A stretch of 64,000 nucleotides of DNA from JAHZMA01 sp965205905 (GCA_965205905.1 CBDBHZ010000011.1:496001-560000); one strand, 5' to 3'; positions 36,916-46,820 are shown, numbered from the stretch's first letter. Notes: a model not told the origin generated them from the sequence alone. Translations and numbers: made by a program.

Positions 36916-37764
36916 TTGGATAAATTCTGATAGGCCAATATCAAATGCCGATAAACCAACCTTGATACTCACAATGGTTAGGAAACCACCGAATATTTTT
37001 TTCAGCGGTTGCGGATTTAAGCGATGGGCAAGATTCGCGCCTTTTGGCACGGCAAACAGAATCGCAGGAATAAAAAACAGCAAAGTCGGCAAATGGATAT
37101 AGCCCAACGAAAATGGCGGGCGCCCTACAACATCAATGCCTTGCACAATAAAAGCAACCGAAGCTGCTGATGAAACTGCAATATTAATAATCGGCGCAAC
37201 CGCAATCGCTTTATGAATCGATATTTTGCTTGCCATCAAGGTAGGGGTCATAAAAATACTACCGCCGATGCCAATGAGTGATGCCACCATTCCGATGCAC
37301 CAACCAAATAGCGCGCGAAAATAAATATTATGTGTTGGCAGAACAAAACCGTGCTTTTGTTGCTTCTTAAAGATAAAGCGCAAGCCCAGATAAAATAGCA
37401 TCACTGCAAAAATAATTTTCATCATATCGCCCGATAGAAATCGAATGATGATACCGCCCGTGATACTGCCCATCATCAAGAATATCAACCATTTCTTAAC
37501 GATACTAATATCAATGCCCTCGCCCCGTTTGGAATGGGCGTAGGTAGCGGTCAACGCATTAATCATAACAGTTGCCAATGATGTGCCAACGGCAATATGC
37601 ATGGTTATATCACTTTGATAACCGCTCAAAAACAGGATATAAAGCATCACTGGCACATAGATAACGCCACCACCAATGCCCAATAAGCCGCTTAAAAAAC
37701 CCGCACATAACCCGCCTAATAAATAGACTGGAATTAGCGGTAACAGTGATTCGAAGCCCATCAT
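36904..37764 (-). CDS. TauE/SafE (TSUP) family anion exporter
   Basis: A membrane protein of 286 residues with eight or so helices and the TSUP glycine-rich motifs FLSGLLGIGGGVIYVP near the N-terminus and GMVASLIGIGGSIFMTP in the second half. Members move sulfite, sulfoacetate or other organosulfonates. I start at ATG 37764, which overlaps the recO stop as ATGA; a longer frame to 37854 exists but would overlap recO by 90 bp. A link to sulfur metabolism with dddP in this genome is plausible but unproven. Confidence 0.85.
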   Translation of the reverse strand: MMGFESLLPLIPVYLLGGLCAGFLSGLLGIGGGVIYVPVMLYILFLSGYQSDITMHIAVGTSLATVMINALTATYAHSKRGEGIDISIVKKWLIFLMMGSITGGIIIRFLSGDMMKIIFAVMLFYLGLRFIFKKQQKHGFVLPTHNIYFRALFGWCIGMVASLIGIGGSIFMTPTLMASKISIHKAIAVAPIINIAVSSAASVAFIVQGIDVVGRPPFSLGYIHLPTLLFFIPAILFAVPKGANLAHRLNPQPLKKIFGGFLTIVSIKVGLSAFDIGLSEFIQLFV

Positions 37765-38540
37765 GATATTTGATATTGCTGATGATGATTGTGGAGGGAG
37801 GATAGAATTTTTTGTCTGGTATCGGGCAATTTTCGGATTCCTAATGAGAGGCAATATTTGTTCAAAAAATAACCCGTTAGATGAAAGCCTTCGGTTAAAT
37901 CTTGCGGTGATGGCGGGGTAGTCAAAGACGAATCATCTTGCAAAAATGATGGCATTGGCAGTAATTTTCTTTGCCATTTTTGTCCATTGGCAGCATCTGC
38001 GGTAATCGCTTTACCCGTATGCGGTGATACATAGCGTAAATTTTTGTTTGCCCCTGTTAAAGCACAGGCTGAAAAATCCAAACCCGCACCGCTATGGAAT
38101 AAAAAATCCTTCTCCCACATAATATAATGTGCCAGTAATGTTACAGAATCATCATCACTGGTGAGGCGATTCAACAATGCGATGCTTTTATGATACAAAG
38201 TTTGGTGGCTATCGGCATCGGCAAGCCCACGCGCCAAAATATGGGTGAGCGATTGCATCAGCAATAAACGATTCGCATCATAGGCGATATGGGCAAAAAT
38301 CTCTTGTTGTGGAATCAGCCGTAACTGCCCTAATTGCTCAATCAAACGGGCGCGCCACCGCAACTGATAAATATTGCCAATTTGCGGCCGCGATTTCTGA
38401 TATTTTATAAAGCCCGCTTGCTTGCCGTGATTCTCGCAGAATAATTCTAACCGCAAGCCATATTCGCCGTGACGGGTGGTATTCAGCAAAATTGCGCTAT
38501 CGTGCCATTCAATCATAATATTGTGTAGTCTTTTTTGCAT
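37761..38540 (-). CDS. recO: DNA repair protein RecO
   Basis: RecO loads RecA onto SSB-coated DNA in the RecFOR pathway. The N-terminal OB-fold starts with MIEWHDSAILLNTTRHGEYGLR, typical of alphaproteobacterial RecO, which suggests the ATG at 38516 as the true start; the frame opens at 38540, giving 259 versus 251 residues, and neither has an obvious ribosome site. The C-terminal helical domain includes a region with LDFSACALTG, where zinc ligands sit in some homologs. It is separated from its usual era/rnc neighbours. Confidence 0.88.
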   Translation of the reverse strand: MQKRLHNIMIEWHDSAILLNTTRHGEYGLRLELFCENHGKQAGFIKYQKSRPQIGNIYQLRWRARLIEQLGQLRLIPQQEIFAHIAYDANRLLLMQSLTHILARGLADADSHQTLYHKSIALLNRLTSDDDSVTLLAHYIMWEKDFLFHSGAGLDFSACALTGANKNLRYVSPHTGKAITADAANGQKWQRKLLPMPSFLQDDSSLTTPPSPQDLTEGFHLTGYFLNKYCLSLGIRKLPDTRQKILSSLHNHHQQYQIS

Positions 38541-38619
38541 CGCAATGAAATAGCTATTTCACTTTACCATATGTTTATTATAAGATGATATTGATGATAC
38601 TGAAATTTAATGGAAGCTA

Positions 38620-40005
38620 ATGATGGAACAATTACGCACAATATTGGGTGATAAATATGATGATAATCTGGCGATTCGCAAAAGCCATTCGCACGGCGAA
38701 GATGGCAGAAGGGAGAGCGGCAAAATTGCTGATGCGGTTGTGCGTGCCACTTGTGCAGATGATGTGGTGCAGACCATTAATTATTGTCGCAACCATAACA
38801 TCAAGCTGACTCCCTTTGGTGCAGGCACATCGCTTGAAGGGCATGTTGTGCCGTTGCAAGCGGGAATCTCGCTTAATTTATCGGCAATGAATCGGATTAT
38901 TAATGTATCCGAACACAATATGACGGCACGGATTGAGGCAGGCGTTACACGGCAACAGCTCAATCATTTTTTGCGCGATACGGGTTTGTTTTTTTCGGTT
39001 GACCCGGGTTCGGAAGCCACCATTGGCGGCATGGCATCTACCAGCGCATCTGGCACAAATGCGGTGCGCTATGGCACGATTAAGCAAAATGTGATGACGA
39101 TGCAGATTGTGATGGCAAATGGTGAGATGATTGAAACAGGCACAGCGGCGCGTAAATCATCGGCAGGTTACGATTTAACGCATCTGTTTATTGGTGCGGA
39201 AGGCACGCTTGGCATTATCACCGAATTATTGGTAAAACTGCACCCTATCCCCGAACATATTATGGTGATAAGCGCGCAATTTAACAAGATTAATGATGCG
39301 GCTCAACTGGTATCGGAATTGATGCAAACGGGTATGATGATGGCGCGAATCGAATTGCTTGATGCGTTACAGATGGAAGCATCTATCGCCTATTCTGGAT
39401 TGGCAGGCTTTGATAAAAAAGACACTCTGTTTTTGGAGGTGAGTGGCGGTTTGCGTAGCGTGAATGAACAGAGTGAATTTATCGCTGAATTGATTGCGGA
39501 TAATAAAGGCTTTAATCACAAAGTTGCTGATAATGAACAGGAGCGTAAAATATTATGGCAGGCGAGGCATCATGCGTTTTATGCTGCGCGCGCTTATGTG
39601 AGTAAAGTTTCGGGCGAAAATGCTGATACATTATTGGCGATGATTACCGATTCGTGCGTGCCACCCGATAGGTTGGTGGATACATTGTTAGAAGTGCATG
39701 ATGAATTGGCGAAAAGTGGCTTGCAAGGACCCATCGTTGGGCATATGGGCGATGGTAATTTTCATGTGCAATTAATGATTCCCAATGATGATGCTATGAT
39801 TCTTCGTGGTAAAAAATTGGTTGGCACTATCAGCGATATTGCCATTAAAAATGGTGGCACTTGCACGGGTGAACATGGTATCGGCATGGGTAAGATTGCT
39901 TATTTGCAAAAGCAGCATCCCGATACAATGTCATGGATGCGGTTGATTAAAAAATCATTCGACCCTGATAATATCTTAAATCCTGATAAGATTTTTACTC
40001 TTTAA
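38620..40005 (+). CDS. FAD-linked 2-hydroxyacid dehydrogenase (D-lactate dehydrogenase/GlcD-like)
   Basis: A 461-residue flavoprotein of the FAD_binding_4 / GlcD C-terminal family. The FAD-binding half includes PFGAGTSLEGH (65-75) and DPGSEATIGGMASTSASG; the C-terminal half has GHMGDGNFHV and CTGEHGIGMGK, whose histidines are catalytic or metal ligands. It probably oxidises D-lactate, glycolate or a similar hydroxyacid and passes electrons to the respiratory chain. No glcE/glcF partners are adjacent, which favours a stand-alone D-lactate dehydrogenase (Dld-like). GGAAG precedes the ATG. Confidence 0.88.
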   Translation: MMEQLRTILGDKYDDNLAIRKSHSHGEDGRRESGKIADAVVRATCADDVVQTINYCRNHNIKLTPFGAGTSLEGHVVPLQAGISLNLSAMNRIINVSEHNMTARIEAGVTRQQLNHFLRDTGLFFSVDPGSEATIGGMASTSASGTNAVRYGTIKQNVMTMQIVMANGEMIETGTAARKSSAGYDLTHLFIGAEGTLGIITELLVKLHPIPEHIMVISAQFNKINDAAQLVSELMQTGMMMARIELLDALQMEASIAYSGLAGFDKKDTLFLEVSGGLRSVNEQSEFIAELIADNKGFNHKVADNEQERKILWQARHHAFYAARAYVSKVSGENADTLLAMITDSCVPPDRLVDTLLEVHDELAKSGLQGPIVGHMGDGNFHVQLMIPNDDAMILRGKKLVGTISDIAIKNGGTCTGEHGIGMGKIAYLQKQHPDTMSWMRLIKKSFDPDNILNPDKIFTL

Positions 40006-40939
40006 GTTTCTGCATCTTTAGGCTATTACGCTCCCAAAATACGCCATCATGGTAGCCTTGAATTGTGGGAGGCGTTTTATCATTCATCGCAATCGAATCG
40101 ATTCGTTTTTGCGCCACGCAAGCATAATAGGGGTCAATCTCGATGCCCAGATAATCTCGCGATAATTTTTTTGCCACCACGCAAGATGTGCCAACGCCCA
40201 TAAAGGGGTCAAGCACCATATCACCTTGCTTGCTGCTGGCAAGAATCAATTTCGCCATCAATTTTTCAGGCTTTTGGGTGGGGTGATTCGTGTTTTCCGC
40301 CATCGACCAATAAGGCACAGTTATATCGTTCCAAAAATTCGATGGGTGAGTATCCCTAAAATTACCCTGTTCGGTTTCTTGCCAATCTTTCGGCTTGCCG
40401 TCCACGCGATAGGGCGCGATAACTTGTCTGCGGATTTTCACCGAATCAACATTAAAGGTAAAATCATCTGATTGCGTACAGAACCAAATATCCTCATGCG
40501 CGTTTTTCCAGTTAGTTTTGGCACCGCGCCCTTTTTCGCGTTGCCATGTGATGCGGTTGCGGATATGAAAATAACGGCTTGCCACCTGATGTAACGATGT
40601 CGAACTCAACCAATCACCGCATAAATAAATACTGGCAGTAGGCTTTAGACTAGGAATTAGCAGGCGTAGAATATTATCAATATAGTCGCTATAAGCATCG
40701 ATACTCATTTGTTTGAAATTATGTGCGCCGAATTTCTTGGCAAGATTATAGGGCGGGTCAAGAATCAGCAAATCAACAAATTTTTTTGGCAATTTAGGCG
40801 CAAGGGTGAAAAAATCACCTAATAGCAGTTGATTAAAGGGAGGGCTATTGACGCCAATATTTGTTGGCAATTTGGCTTGCAATTTTTGTTGCTCATCATC
40901 AGTGAGGCTGATGGTTTGATTGCGTGATGGTGTGGTCAT
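39995..40939 (-). CDS. solitary site-specific DNA methyltransferase (beta class)
   Basis: This 314-residue enzyme has catalytic motif IV DPPYN (61-65) before the SAM-binding motif I DPFMGVGTS (about 251-259), the order of beta-class N6-adenine/N4-cytosine methyltransferases. Between them lies the putative target-recognition region (RITWQREKGRGAKTNW...). No restriction endonuclease gene is next to it. It is not clearly CcrM: it lacks that enzyme's C-terminal extension. The start ATG 40939 is preferred over an upstream TTG (40954). Its 3' end overlaps the convergent dehydrogenase by 11 bp. Confidence 0.85.
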   Translation of the reverse strand: MTTPSRNQTISLTDDEQQKLQAKLPTNIGVNSPPFNQLLLGDFFTLAPKLPKKFVDLLILDPPYNLAKKFGAHNFKQMSIDAYSDYIDNILRLLIPSLKPTASIYLCGDWLSSTSLHQVASRYFHIRNRITWQREKGRGAKTNWKNAHEDIWFCTQSDDFTFNVDSVKIRRQVIAPYRVDGKPKDWQETEQGNFRDTHPSNFWNDITVPYWSMAENTNHPTQKPEKLMAKLILASSKQGDMVLDPFMGVGTSCVVAKKLSRDYLGIEIDPYYACVAQKRIDSIAMNDKTPPTIQGYHDGVFWERNSLKMQKLKE

Positions 40940-41026
40940 AGCAAAATTATACAATAAAAATATTTAAAAACATCTAAAAAAACGCTATATTGTTTTTAAG
41001 TCATGTATCTGTTCAGGAGAAAAACA

Positions 41027-44000
41027 ATGAAACAAACATTATATTCAGCCATTATGGTATCAATTTTTTCATTTGCGCTAATTGCCTGTAACGGTGGCAC
41101 GACAACTGATGGCGGTGCTGATAATAATGGCGGTGATATTCCTGTTGATAAAGCTGACCCATTTGTTGCCCATGATAATATTTCTATTGAAGCAGCTGAT
41201 ATATTGCCTTTAACCTCAAAACCAATCAGTATTTTAAACCAAGATGGTATTGCGGTTGAAGCGGACTCGCTCACCGCAGTGGCTACTGCCGCTAATGGTG
41301 GTGCTGAAGGCTCTTATATAGCAGTTACTTTGCAAGGTTTGGCGGTGTTGGGCAATGATAGCACGGTTTACGAACGCGAGACGGGCGCAACTGCTTGGAA
41401 TGAAAGTTCTAAATTAAAAATTGATAGAAGCATCAAAATATCAAACATCACCGCGCCATCTGTTACGCTTAAATTTGATAATCAAGGCAAAATATCGGCA
41501 GTAACCGCCTATGTTGATACCGATATTATCGCAACGGGTGATGAAACTGCAACAGGCACAAAATTTACCGCCACCAATGTTGATGGCACAGTGATTGATG
41601 TTGATAGAAGCACGATTTTTGGCTTTGACTCCAATTACATGGTCTATATCAACTGGAGCGCGGATAAAACATTAGATGATGCCGATAGTGCGCTGACGCA
41701 AACGATATATGATAGTGATGGTATGCTGATTGCAGGGCTAGAAGCCGAAATCATGCCGACAAGTGGTTTGGCTAGTTTTACGGGTAAAGGTAGTGGCGTT
41801 TTTGCCAATACCGATGCAAATAATAGTGTTACACGCTATAATACAGAATTTAATGTGAAGGCTGATATTGATTTTACCAATAAAATATTGGATTTTACCA
41901 TTGATGGCACAACATGTATGGGTGATAATTGCCCGACTGATACCAATGTTATTCCTGACTATCTTAATTTTGACTTTACCAGCGAGCAAGCTTTAAGTTT
42001 GGCGGGCGCAACTGCTGATGACCCTGCAATCAGTTCTATCAGCACTGATTTAACGCTTGATGAAACATTAACGGGCAAGCTTGATTTGCGATTTTATGGT
42101 TCAGATAACGAGGGTGGTAATGATAATCGTGCCAAAGAATTTGGTGGCACATTCGCATTAGTTGAAACTGATAAGCGATATTATTACGGTGTATTTGGCG
42201 CAGAACGCGGTGCTATTACGCCGTTTACAGCTGGCACGACAACCAGCATTAACTCTGTGGGTAACATACCAGCCTATGCAGAAAAAGATACCGTTATTCC
42301 TGCGTCATCACTGACGGCGATTGCTTCTAATGCTGATACGGGTAATATCGCAACAGATGTAACATTGCACGGTTTGGCTGTGTTAAGGAATGATAGCAAA
42401 ACTTATAGGCGTGATACGTTTAATACTGAATGGACTACTGATGATAGCATCGTCAATATCAATCGACAAATTGATATATCACGCATCACCGCATCTTTGG
42501 CAGCTGTTACGCTTACGTTTGATGTTGAGGGCGCGATATCAGGCGTGACGGTGCATGGTGATAGGCAAGAGGATTATACCATTGCAACAAAAGATAGAGC
42601 AACGATTTTTGGCTTTACTTCCGACTATATGGCGCATATTAGTTGGAATGCTAATACCGCAATAGATACAGAAAATACTGCATTGTCGCAACAAGCTTAT
42701 GATAAAGATGGCACGATGATTGCGGGCATTGAAACTGACATTATGGATTTTCCTGCCACAACAGACACAGTTGATTTTGATGGCAAGGGCAGTGGCGCTT
42801 ATTATCGTGTTGATGGAAGCAATGCAATTCAGAGTGATTATGAAACCATATTTGATGTAACAGCCACTGCTGATTTTGGTGCTAGCACTGTTGCGTTTAC
42901 CATTGCTAATACCAAATGTATAGAAACAGGGACACCAACTGATTGTGTTGCAGGTAATGTTAATAAGACTGGGCTTGATTTTACCATATCAGCAATCAGT
43001 TTTCTTGATACTGAAAGCAATGTTACTAATAATATCAGCGGTGCTATCACGGTTGGCTCGACTGGTATGACTGGCACGCTTGATGCAAGATTTTATGGCA
43101 CGGATACAAGAGAGATTGGTGGCACATTTGCGGGAACGTTGAATAGTGAAACTGATAAGCGTTACTATTATGGTGCGTTTGGTGCACAGCGTGATGGTAT
43201 CAGTGTTGGTGGTTATACGGTTGCAAGTTATATTTATAATGTTGACAATCCAAAAGCTGAATCTATCGCTAAAGATAATAATGAAATGGCATATCTGTCG
43301 CTCACCGAAGCCGCCAATGATTCAGATAAAAGCGATAAGCAATTCATATTGAAAGGTCTGGCAACGCAAGGTAGCAGAGATAATGTAACATATAACCGCA
43401 ATTTTGAACATCAAGCTTGGGCAACAAAAGCCGATATAACGCAACATGAAACATCTATTGCAAGCATCAATGGCACGGCTGCCTCGCTCACTTTTGATGT
43501 TTCGGGTGATATAATTGCGGCAACGATTCACACAAATAACGGCACTGAAAATATTACCTATCAATCCACTGGCAGTTTCACCAATTCCAATGCAGTTGCT
43601 ACTGCTGATATTGACACTGCTACTATTGATGGCTTCATTGATGCCACTACCAAAACAATCAGTGTTGATAGAAGCATGGGCACTTTAGGTTTTAATTCAA
43701 ATTATATGGCATTGGTGGATTGGAATATCAGCAGGGGCGTAAGCGATTTTGATAATGCAAGCACGAAAATCAAGGATAGCACCTATAATATTAATGGGTT
43801 TATGGTTGCGGGTATGGAAACAACAGCATCCGATTTTGCGAACCTTTCTAGCGCAGTTGATTTTACGGGCAAGGGGCACGGGTTTTATATAACCGAAACC
43901 AGTGAAGAGCACGTCATATCTGATATCGTAACCACTGTGGATTTCTCTGCTAGTACTATATCTATCGCTAGCACGAACAGCAAGAAATGCACTAATGGTT

Positions 44001-46105
44001 CATTTAATAGCTGTGCACCATCATCAATCACTGGGCTTAATTTTACGATGGCACAACAAACTTACACGGCAGGTAACGCTATCAGCGGGGTGATTAATTC
44101 GCAGGCACTAACAGGCACGCTTGATGGTCAGTTTTATGGTGCTGATATTTGGGAATTCGGTGGCACATTCGCACTGGCTGATACCACGACTGAAAATAAT
44201 ATGCGTTACTATTATGGAGCATTTGGCGGTTTGCGTGTTGGGGTTGCTAATGGGCTTACGTTAGATAGCACTATCACTGATGGTACCACAATTTCTAGCT
44301 TTACAGCAAGCACGAGCCCTGCATCACTTGATGCAGTAGCGAGTATGGGCAGTGGCACGGCGTTCACAATGAAAGCTCTAGCGACTTACCGAAATATCAC
44401 CACCACTTACAGCCGTGCGCCACAACAAGCTTGGGCAACACATGCTGATGCCGCAGAATCAGCTAGCCTTAAAACATTGACGGGTTCTGGTGCATCGCTT
44501 ACATTTGATGGCACGGGCATTACAGGCGTAACCGCCTATGTGAATGCAGAATATACCGATTCAGGCACGGCAACCGATGAACATAGCTTTGATGGCACAA
44601 AAGTTGATGTTGATAGAAACTCTATTTTTGGCTTTGATTCGAAATATATGGCTTATATCAGCTGGAGCGCAGGTGAAACAGTAGCGGATATTACCAGCAC
44701 GGAGTTAACAGCCGACATAAACAGTGTCAGCGGTATTATGATTGCGGGTATAGAAACAGCAGGCACAGCAGTTCCTGCAAGCGATATTACGTTTGTGGGT
44801 AAAGGAAAAGGGGTTTATGGTGATATAAATGGCGCGCATAATGTTAGCTTTGGCGTCTTAGCAAATCTGGATGCCACAGCACGCGAAATAACCTTAACCA
44901 CTACTGGCACGGCTTGTGTGAATACATGTACAATTGATACCGATGCACTGAATTTTAGCAGTTCTGAATTAAGTTACGCAGAAAATACCAATAGCATTAG
45001 CGGGGCGGTTAGCACCAAAGATGTAGGTAATAATGTGATTCTATCAGGCACGGCAGATGCGCGTTTTTATGGTGCAGATGCCAGTGAATTTGGTGGCAGA
45101 TTTGCCCTCACGCAAGCAGATACAAGCTATTATTATGGTGCGTTTGGGGCTGAAAAAGCAAAATATCATCTCTTTGCTGATACAGAAACTTACCCAAATT
45201 GGGAAAATGCTGAACAGGCGCATGTCTTTAACGGTTTAAGCTATAGTGCTTTTGATGATGATGTTAAAACCCGCACATTTGAAATAAAATATATCACGCG
45301 AACCAATGATAATACGGCTGCAGGCGATGTTAAAAGAATCCAAAAAGTTAACATCACAACATTAAATGCTGATGGCAGCAGCAGTAGCAGAAACTTTGAT
45401 AAACACAGTTTTGGTGGTAGTAATCTTGGGAATACGCGTTATCTGAATGATGCAAATATAGGCAATACGGGTTATGATACTGATGCCAATTCTGGTTCTT
45501 TGAGGCTAATTCATAACACGACGAGTGGTGGTCTAAGTAGTCAGAAATGGATAGCGATTATTCACGACCCTGATAATGGTAACCCATTTAATTATCACTA
45601 TCAAACATTTGGTATCACCCATGATGACACCGATAAGGGTGGTTTTTCAACAGGTTCATTCACCAATGATTTACCAACTGAAGGCAGTGCAAGTTTTACA
45701 GGCCGTGCCTATGGCTATTATAATGGGGGCACTGCTGCTCTTCGATATGTAACGCGCGCTTGGGCGAGTGTTACGGTTCATTTCGGTACTGGCACGGCAA
45801 GCTTTAGCACGAACTCAACAAAAGGATCACGGGTACAAGATGGGAATGTGAATGCTAATAGTGGGATACACGGTTTTGGGCGCTCATCTTCGCCTACCCT
45901 AAATGACTTGAATATAGCAAATACCACCTTGACTTACGACCCCATTTATAAATGGTTTAGGGGGGATGTATCAGCAACATTAGGTGATGGCGATGCTGTG
46001 ATGCGGGCTTACGGTCCGAATGCCGAAGAAGTGGGCGGCGTGTTTAAAATTGAAAGTAGCGATGGCACTAAAACATATGCGGGTGGATTCGGCGCGGTGC
46101 AATAA
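41027..46105 (+). CDS. giant surface lipoprotein with about five TbpB-like barrel repeats
   Basis: A 1692-residue exported lipoprotein. The signal peptide ends in the lipobox LIAC (Cys21), and CAGGAGA lies 6 bases before the ATG. The protein is built of about five units of 300-390 residues. Each unit ends with a signature of the form (L)D-x-RFYG-x-D-x-x-E-x-GGTF then YYYGAFGAER, at about 42180, 43160, 44207, 45130 and 46075. Such 'FYGP..EFGG.F' and 'FGA' strands are typical of the beta-barrel lobe of transferrin-binding-protein-B-like and related surface lipoproteins. Four units also share FGF-x-S-x-YMA at about 41620, 42610, 43687 and 44630, a GKG-x-G-x-Y strand and a short Cys-Cys loop. Ligand is unknown; metal or haem binding is a family-based guess. 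Confidence 0.75.
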   Translation: MKQTLYSAIMVSIFSFALIACNGGTTTDGGADNNGGDIPVDKADPFVAHDNISIEAADILPLTSKPISILNQDGIAVEADSLTAVATAANGGAEGSYIAVTLQGLAVLGNDSTVYERETGATAWNESSKLKIDRSIKISNITAPSVTLKFDNQGKISAVTAYVDTDIIATGDETATGTKFTATNVDGTVIDVDRSTIFGFDSNYMVYINWSADKTLDDADSALTQTIYDSDGMLIAGLEAEIMPTSGLASFTGKGSGVFANTDANNSVTRYNTEFNVKADIDFTNKILDFTIDGTTCMGDNCPTDTNVIPDYLNFDFTSEQALSLAGATADDPAISSISTDLTLDETLTGKLDLRFYGSDNEGGNDNRAKEFGGTFALVETDKRYYYGVFGAERGAITPFTAGTTTSINSVGNIPAYAEKDTVIPASSLTAIASNADTGNIATDVTLHGLAVLRNDSKTYRRDTFNTEWTTDDSIVNINRQIDISRITASLAAVTLTFDVEGAISGVTVHGDRQEDYTIATKDRATIFGFTSDYMAHISWNANTAIDTENTALSQQAYDKDGTMIAGIETDIMDFPATTDTVDFDGKGSGAYYRVDGSNAIQSDYETIFDVTATADFGASTVAFTIANTKCIETGTPTDCVAGNVNKTGLDFTISAISFLDTESNVTNNISGAITVGSTGMTGTLDARFYGTDTREIGGTFAGTLNSETDKRYYYGAFGAQRDGISVGGYTVASYIYNVDNPKAESIAKDNNEMAYLSLTEAANDSDKSDKQFILKGLATQGSRDNVTYNRNFEHQAWATKADITQHETSIASINGTAASLTFDVSGDIIAATIHTNNGTENITYQSTGSFTNSNAVATADIDTATIDGFIDATTKTISVDRSMGTLGFNSNYMALVDWNISRGVSDFDNASTKIKDSTYNINGFMVAGMETTASDFANLSSAVDFTGKGHGFYITETSEEHVISDIVTTVDFSASTISIASTNSKKCTNGSFNSCAPSSITGLNFTMAQQTYTAGNAISGVINSQALTGTLDGQFYGADIWEFGGTFALADTTTENNMRYYYGAFGGLRVGVANGLTLDSTITDGTTISSFTASTSPASLDAVASMGSGTAFTMKALATYRNITTTYSRAPQQAWATHADAAESASLKTLTGSGASLTFDGTGITGVTAYVNAEYTDSGTATDEHSFDGTKVDVDRNSIFGFDSKYMAYISWSAGETVADITSTELTADINSVSGIMIAGIETAGTAVPASDITFVGKGKGVYGDINGAHNVSFGVLANLDATAREITLTTTGTACVNTCTIDTDALNFSSSELSYAENTNSISGAVSTKDVGNNVILSGTADARFYGADASEFGGRFALTQADTSYYYGAFGAEKAKYHLFADTETYPNWENAEQAHVFNGLSYSAFDDDVKTRTFEIKYITRTNDNTAAGDVKRIQKVNITTLNADGSSSSRNFDKHSFGGSNLGNTRYLNDANIGNTGYDTDANSGSLRLIHNTTSGGLSSQKWIAIIHDPDNGNPFNYHYQTFGITHDDTDKGGFSTGSFTNDLPTEGSASFTGRAYGYYNGGTAALRYVTRAWASVTVHFGTGTASFSTNSTKGSRVQDGNVNANSGIHGFGRSSSPTLNDLNIANTTLTYDPIYKWFRGDVSATLGDGDAVMRAYGPNAEEVGGVFKIESSDGTKTYAGGFGAVQ
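41030..46103 (+). repeat. five diverged ~1-kb repeat units within the lipoprotein gene
   Basis: Approximate unit borders, set by the end of each YYYGAFGA-type strand, are 41030-42210, 42211-43190, 43191-44236, 44237-45158 and 45159-46103. Units 1-4 are clearly homologous at protein level; unit 5 is the most diverged and lacks the Cys loop and the FGF-YMA strand. Nucleotide identity between units is low, so the duplications are old. Confidence 0.7.
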
Positions 46106-46108
46106 TAT

Positions 46109-46185
46109 TGGTAGCGGAGGAGGGATTCGAACCCCCGGCACATGGATTATGATTCCACTGCTCTAACCGACTGAGCTACTCCGCC
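46109..46185 (-). tRNA. tRNA-Met (anticodon CAT)
   Basis: A 77-base cloverleaf on the minus strand: acceptor GGCGGAG pairs with CTCCGCT (last pair mismatched or wobble), D-arm GCTCAGTCGGTTAGAGC, anticodon stem GTGGA/TCCAT around loop ATCATAA giving anticodon CAT, T-arm GGGGGTTCGAATCCC-like, and an encoded CCA. The overall sequence resembles alphaproteobacterial elongator tRNA-Met rather than the initiator, which would start with an unpaired C. The isoleucine-type CAT tRNA is an alternative. It ends 3 bp from the lipoprotein stop. Confidence 0.93.
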
Positions 46186-46256
46186 ATAAAATCGCCCGAT
46201 ATATATAAAACGATTCGTAAAAAACAATTATAGTCAGGGTTTTCGTAAAAGCAACC

Positions 46257-46820
46257 CTATTTTTGCAAACAGCCACTCACCCACACATCATAAACAGGAT
46301 GCTCCAGCGGATTGAGTGGTGGGCTTGACGATACCATCCAGCCTGAAAACACACGATTCGGCTCAAATATTTCTTGCAAAATTTCATTGCCATATTCCTC
46401 GATAATAAATTTCTCGCGCTTTATTTTACGGGTCAGCATTTCTTGCTCGCCTAGATTATCGTCAATATCTTGCAATTCAGCCTCGCGCAATGATTGCGCG
46501 ATAATGCCACGCCGCGTTAAAGGATATTCATAAATCTCTAAAAAGGCAGTATTATCAGGCACTTCTGTGGGTTCTGATTTTTTGCAATAGCGCATATAAA
46601 TCTCTAACCTCCCAAAAAATACGCTTTTATTGCGTGTTACTTTGAAAGACGAGGTGCGGGCAGTGGTGCGGTCTAGCCCCTGTAATAAAACGATAGGACT
46701 GGTTTTGTTAGCAGTTTGCGCGATGGTACTGGTAGGCAATAACAATGTTAAGCACAACAAGGAAACCCTTAAAGAAACTCCAAAAGAAGCTACAGGCAAG
46801 ACAAACCGAGAAAACTGCAT
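46257..46820 (-). CDS. DUF2155 exported protein
   Basis: A 187-residue exported protein with a signal peptide (about 1-34, ...STIAQT). The core VLLQGLDRTTARTSSFKV and EIYMRYCKKSEPTEVPDNTAFLEI, then FSGWMVSSSPPLNPLEHPVYDVWVSGC, is diagnostic for DUF2155, an alphaproteobacterial family of unknown function. Two conserved cysteines (in RYCKK and SGC) may form a disulfide. In this lineage it usually follows NDUFA12 and MlaD genes, as it does here. Confidence 0.88.
   Translation of the reverse strand: MQFSRFVLPVASFGVSLRVSLLCLTLLLPTSTIAQTANKTSPIVLLQGLDRTTARTSSFKVTRNKSVFFGRLEIYMRYCKKSEPTEVPDNTAFLEIYEYPLTRRGIIAQSLREAELQDIDDNLGEQEMLTRKIKREKFIIEEYGNEILQEIFEPNRVFSGWMVSSSPPLNPLEHPVYDVWVSGCLQK

Noticed and set aside
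38516..38540. A decisive choice of RecO start
   Set aside because: Neither start has a clear ribosome site; similarity favours 38516 but I cannot exclude 38540.
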